Positions 6,572 to 8,759 of a stretch of DNA of 8,759 bases are shown here, piece after piece (positions within the stretch are counted from its first letter, which is position 1; every line of letters begins with the position of its first letter). Source of the stretch: Candidatus Cloacimonetes bacterium 4572_55. Its GTDB lineage: Bacteria; 4572-55. Where the stretch lies: assembly GCA_002084765.1 (NCBI GenBank), contig NBMB01000081.1, positions 1 to 8,759 of the forward strand, given 5' to 3'. The notes under the pieces are model-generated. The model was not told the DNA's origin, did no database searches, and saw only the letters and a program-made list of their open reading frames with translations. Both the position numbers and the translations under genes were made by a program.

Positions 6572-7038
6572 ATATTGGTATCACAGTAACTGGTGCTAAA
6601 GAGGTCGAGAAGATGCTCCATAAACTGGAGCGTAAAGACTCGGCTAAGATTGCACGCACAGAAACACGGCAGGCACAGAAAGATGTCATGCTTCCCGCTG
6701 TCAAGTCTAACGCTATTACGATGGTTAGTGGTATGATGGGTTCTTTGATTGCCAAAAATCTGGCTGTCAGAGCGATGACGAAGATGAAGCGTGGTAGTTA
6801 TGGGGCAAAAGTTATCATTAAGCCAACTGATGCGTTTGTGTCCGATGCCAACGGGGTTCGGTCTTACATCCCAAATGCCATAGAGTACGGCCATGCGGCT
6901 GCTAACGACGCTGGTGGCGTAAAGGTAACATCACCCATCCCGTTCAAGCGGGAGGCGTACGAGGCAAAGCGGCGACCGTTGGCGGCGAAGTTAGCGAAAG
7001 AGATGGTCAAGGCGATTGAAAGGGCGGCAAAGATATGA
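6568..7038 (+). CDS. HK97 gp10-like neck/tail-completion protein
   Basis: Proteins of this family sit at the head-tail junction and are needed for tail attachment or completion. Supporting segments are the N-terminal ITVTGAKEVEKMLHKLERK (5-23), an amphipathic helix ending AQKDVMLPAVKSNA (36-49), and the hallmark aromatic-Glu-aromatic-Gly region IPNAIEYGHAA (101-111), equivalent to the vEfGt motif of the family. A Lys/Arg-rich helix (EAKRRPLAAKLAKEMVKAIERAAK) ends the protein. Length (156) is typical. The start is GTG at 6568, backed by the best ribosome binding site in the window, AAGGAGG at 6557-6563 with 4-nt spacing, which lies inside the upstream gene. The stop overlaps the next start as ATGA (7035-7038). 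No frame damage is seen. Confidence 0.85.
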   Translation: MNIGITVTGAKEVEKMLHKLERKDSAKIARTETRQAQKDVMLPAVKSNAITMVSGMMGSLIAKNLAVRAMTKMKRGSYGAKVIIKPTDAFVSDANGVRSYIPNAIEYGHAAANDAGGVKVTSPIPFKREAYEAKRRPLAAKLAKEMVKAIERAAKI

Positions 7039-7838
7039 GCGTGCTTGGACCAGAATTAGTTACCAACGGTGATTTTGACGACGCCACAGGTTGGACAGAG
7101 GAGTTTGATTGGGCGGCAAGCGGTGGTATCGCAGACGGCAAAGCCCACTATCTTAGAACTAATATGATTGGTGATGGAGTTGATTGCATTTACAGTAGTG
7201 TTTCAGTAGTCAATGGCCATACTTATCAGGTGTCTTTTGACATCACAGCTGTGTCTGGCGCATCTATAACCCCAATCCTTGCTGGTGTTACAGGGACAAT
7301 GAGAAGCACGGTAGGTACTCATACAGAAACAATTATTGCTGGTTCATCGGAGCGTATAACCCTTAGAGGAAGTGGGAGTTATGAGGACACAGCATCTATT
7401 GACGATGTGTCGGTTAAGGAGATCGGCATTCCAACAGAAATAGAAGAAGCGATTTTTTATATTCTAAGATGGGACCCCACTGTCTCCGGTCTAATATCCA
7501 GCCGGATTTATCCAGAGATTATACCACAGAACACACTACTGCCTGCGGTTTACTATACCCAGATAGCAGGACCAAGGCAGCACACTTTAGCGGCGACAGA
7601 TGATATGGTCCCAAGCCGATGGCAGCTTACAGTGGTCGCTGACACTTACACGGAACTGCGTGGAATATCAGACGCTCTCAGGGGCGTATTGGACAGCTAC
7701 AGTGGCACGGTTGGCACGGTTGTCATCCAGTGCTCACATATGATTAACGAAAACGATTTAATGGATGTACAGCCCGGCACAGACAAGCTGAGGAGGTACA
7801 TAAAAGCAATAGATTTTCACATTTGGTACAACGATTAG
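7035..7838 (+). CDS. Tail terminator / completion protein (DUF3168-like) with N-terminal CBM-like domain
   Basis: The C-terminal part (about 132-267) matches DUF3168-type tail completion proteins, which cap the tail tube end that meets the head. Its features are IEEAIFYILRWDPTVSGLI, RIYPEIIPQNTLLPAVYYTQI, SRWQLTVVADTYTELRGISDALRGVLD and a closing RRYIKAIDFHIWY. In ordinary phages this family is about 110-140 residues and begins at that point. Here about 130 residues precede it and resemble a carbohydrate-binding-module-like jelly roll: ELVTNGDFDDATGWT (7-21), GGIADGKAHYL, VVNGHTYQVSFDITAVSG (58-75), TETIIAGSSERITLRGSG and the closing strand ASIDDVSVKEI (120-130). The start is ATG 7035 in an ATGA overlap, with a weak AAAGGG upstream. 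A 9-bp tandem repeat (TGGCACGGT twice, 7703-7720) encodes GTVGTV. The two-domain call is firm at motif level; sugar binding itself is inference. Confidence 0.85.
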   Translation: MSVLGPELVTNGDFDDATGWTEEFDWAASGGIADGKAHYLRTNMIGDGVDCIYSSVSVVNGHTYQVSFDITAVSGASITPILAGVTGTMRSTVGTHTETIIAGSSERITLRGSGSYEDTASIDDVSVKEIGIPTEIEEAIFYILRWDPTVSGLISSRIYPEIIPQNTLLPAVYYTQIAGPRQHTLAATDDMVPSRWQLTVVADTYTELRGISDALRGVLDSYSGTVGTVVIQCSHMINENDLMDVQPGTDKLRRYIKAIDFHIWYND

Positions 7839-7848
7839 GAGATTAATC

Positions 7849-8262
7849 ATGGCAAGCAAAGGAATTCATGGACACGAAACGACACTGGCGGGCGGAACTG
7901 TCGGTGATGTCGGGAATATCATAAGTATTTCCGGCCCAGATATGTCACGAGATGCAATAGACATATCAACAATGGACTCGACGAACAAGGCGAGAGAGTT
8001 CATTGCTGGGCTGTATGATGCAGGTGAATTAACAGCTGAAATTAACTATGACGGGTCAAGCGGTGGCACGGCGAACAATCTTCACACGGCGTTTCTGCTT
8101 GGAACGCCTGAGGTGTGGACGGTCACATTCCCAGATACATCAACATGGGTGACAAACGGCTTCATAACTAACCTGAGCCATGCTATCCCTGTAGATGACA
8201 AGATTACTCAATCAGTTACAATCAAATTCACAAGCGGCCCAGTTTATACCGATGTCGCATAG
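7849..8262 (+). CDS. Major tail tube protein (lambda gpV-like)
   Basis: This protein is expected to stack as rings to form the tail tube of a siphovirus. Recognisable family features are IISISGPDMSRDAIDISTMDS (24-44), REFIAGLYDAGELTAEINYD (49-68), VTFPDTSTWVTNGFITNL (92-109) and PVDDKITQSVTIKFTSG (114-130). At 137 residues it is the compact form without a C-terminal Ig-like domain; some relatives carry one. AGGAGA at 7837-7842 is 6 nt before the ATG and overlaps the stop of the tail terminator gene. The separation from the connector block is only 10 nt, so it is probably on the same transcript. Confidence comes from several motif matches plus position before the chaperone gene. Confidence 0.92.
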   Translation: MASKGIHGHETTLAGGTVGDVGNIISISGPDMSRDAIDISTMDSTNKAREFIAGLYDAGELTAEINYDGSSGGTANNLHTAFLLGTPEVWTVTFPDTSTWVTNGFITNLSHAIPVDDKITQSVTIKFTSGPVYTDVA

Positions 8263-8274
8263 AAAGGAAAATTG

Positions 8275-8655
8275 ATGCTTACGAAGGAACAGATACTTGA
8301 AGTTGATGACCTTGTAACTGAGGTCGTCGCCGTCCCTGAGTGGGGTGGCGATGTGTTAGTGAGAACTTTGCCCGGCTACGACAGGGATAGATTTGAGCAA
8401 CAGGTCGTGGGGCTTGGTTCAGGCGAAATCGTCGAGAATCTAAGAGCCAGACTTGTTGCGAAGTGTCTGGTTGACGACGAGGGCAATCTTTTGTTTGAAG
8501 AATCTGATGTTGTCCTGCTTGGCAAGAAGTCATCGAAAGCGCTAGACGCTGTGTTTGCAGTATGCCAGCGTCTTTGTGGACTTCGCGAGGAGGATGTCAA
8601 GGAATTGGAAAAAAACTCACCGAAAACCCAAACAGGCGATTCTATTTTAGATTAG
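8275..8655 (+). CDS. Tail assembly chaperone, short form (lambda gpG-like)
   Basis: This is the zero-frame product of a G/GT pair that chaperones the tape measure protein during tail assembly. It has 126 residues: MLTKEQILEVDDLVTEVVAVPEWGG (1-25), VRTLPGYDRDRFE (29-41), a helical region to about 63, AKCLVDDEGNLLF (62-74) and a second helical part ALDAVFAVCQRLCGL (89-103), followed by a polar tail ending GDSILD. ATG 8275 is chosen over the in-frame TTG at 8272 because AAAGGA (8263-8268) is 6 nt before it. Near the 3' end is an A AAA AAC slippery heptamer (8610-8616) that leads into an open -1 frame. The gene lies just before the expected tape measure gene, outside the window. The shift position is 10 codons before the last zero-frame codon counted back from the C-terminus region (residue 114 of 126). 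Confidence 0.88.
   Translation: MLTKEQILEVDDLVTEVVAVPEWGGDVLVRTLPGYDRDRFEQQVVGLGSGEIVENLRARLVAKCLVDDEGNLLFEESDVVLLGKKSSKALDAVFAVCQRLCGLREEDVKELEKNSPKTQTGDSILD
8610..8616 (+). promoter_or_regulatory. Programmed -1 ribosomal frameshift slippery site (A AAA AAC)
   Basis: In the zero frame the codons are GAA AAA AAC TCA, so the heptamer A AAA AAC fits the X XXY YYZ rule exactly. Slipping back by one base and continuing at CTC (8616-8618) enters an open frame that encodes a recognisable gpT-like sequence. Two Shine-Dalgarno-like tracts lie upstream, AGGAGG (8588-8593, 16 nt before) and AAGGA (8599-8603, 6 nt before); either could stimulate slippage as in dnaX. I see no strong stem-loop just downstream. 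Confidence 0.88.
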
Positions 8656-8759
8656 CTGCCCATTTGGGTATGACCGTAAAAGAGTTGTTGTTCAGGATGT
8701 CCAGTAAAGAGTTATCAGAGTGGCAGGCGTTTTATGCGATCGAGCCGTTTGGTGAAGCA
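8616..8759 (+). CDS. Tail assembly chaperone -1 extension (lambda gpT-like), 3'-partial
   Basis: Translation in the -1 frame from CTC 8616 is open for 48 codons up to the window end and should be expressed only as a fusion with the first 114 residues of the chaperone (GT form). It has no start codon of its own where needed. It reads LTENPNRRFYFRLAAHLG, then MTVKELLFRMSSKEL and SEWQAFYAIEPFGEA. The pattern MT-x-x-EL-(6)-S-x-EL-x-EW-x-a-(Y/F)-x-x-EPFG is characteristic of the T-like extension in many siphoviruses. The long form is needed to load the tape measure protein onto the tail tube. The C-terminus lies beyond the window. Confidence 0.87.

Noticed and set aside
6613-6633. Hairpin GCTCCA/TGGAGC early in the gp10-like gene
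   Set aside because: The stem is only 6 bp (8 with a wobble and an A-T pair) and lies in coding sequence; chance is adequate.
7416-7430. AAGGAG followed 6 nt later by in-frame ATT, possibly an internal start for a stand-alone tail terminator
   Set aside because: The AAGGAG is explained by Lys-Glu codons of the common VSVKE ending of CBM-like domains, and ATT is a very rare start codon; kept only as a possibility.
7703-7720. Tandem 9-bp repeat TGGCACGGT x2
   Set aside because: Two copies in frame encoding GTVGTV, too short to indicate anything beyond local slippage.
1-8759. CRISPR array, tRNA, insertion sequence, attachment site, or defence or anti-defence gene
   Set aside because: I read both strands and saw no regularly spaced repeats, cloverleaf, transposase or non-structural gene; all coding space is taken by packaging, head, neck and tail genes.

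Overview
The window is one contiguous, single-strand (+) stretch of a tailed-phage or prophage morphogenesis cluster with HK97/lambda-type siphovirus gene order: large terminase, portal, S49 capsid protease, HK97-fold major capsid protein, an unrecognised capsid-adjacent protein, gp6-like connector, SPP1 gp16-like adaptor, HK97 gp10-like protein, tail terminator (DUF3168-like), tail tube protein, and a G/GT-type tail assembly chaperone pair cut by the window end. The host is bacterial, with clear AAGGAGG-type ribosome binding sites and ATG/GTG starts. Nothing here identifies its phylum: there is no tRNA, attachment site, integrase or host gene.

Layout. 1-1258: terminase large subunit, missing its N-terminus (upstream of the window) and broken in the middle. 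The ATPase half is in one frame and the nuclease half in another, and the segment expected to hold the first catalytic Asp of the nuclease is absent. 1255-4940: portal, protease and capsid protein, which build and mature the procapsid. No separate scaffold gene is seen; the capsid protein has a charged, helical N-terminal delta-like region that probably does that job. 4954-5424: a Thr/Ala-rich protein in the usual decoration-protein position, followed by a strong GC-rich hairpin (5433-5458). 5472-7838: four head-tail joining genes packed with 4-base start/stop overlaps. 7849-8759: tail tube protein, then the chaperone gene with a textbook A AAA AAC slippery site and an open -1 frame encoding the T-like extension. 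A tape measure gene would be expected just downstream.

The genes form one polycistronic late operon. Gaps are 76 nt or less, and no stretch over 300 bases lacks a gene. I do not see an entirely new system. The unusual points are the terminase lesion, the programmed frameshift site, and two neck proteins that each carry an extra beta-type domain: a roughly 75-residue insertion in the gp6-like connector and a roughly 130-residue carbohydrate-binding-module-like domain fused to the front of the tail terminator. Family names are from recognition of motifs and synteny; no database search was run.
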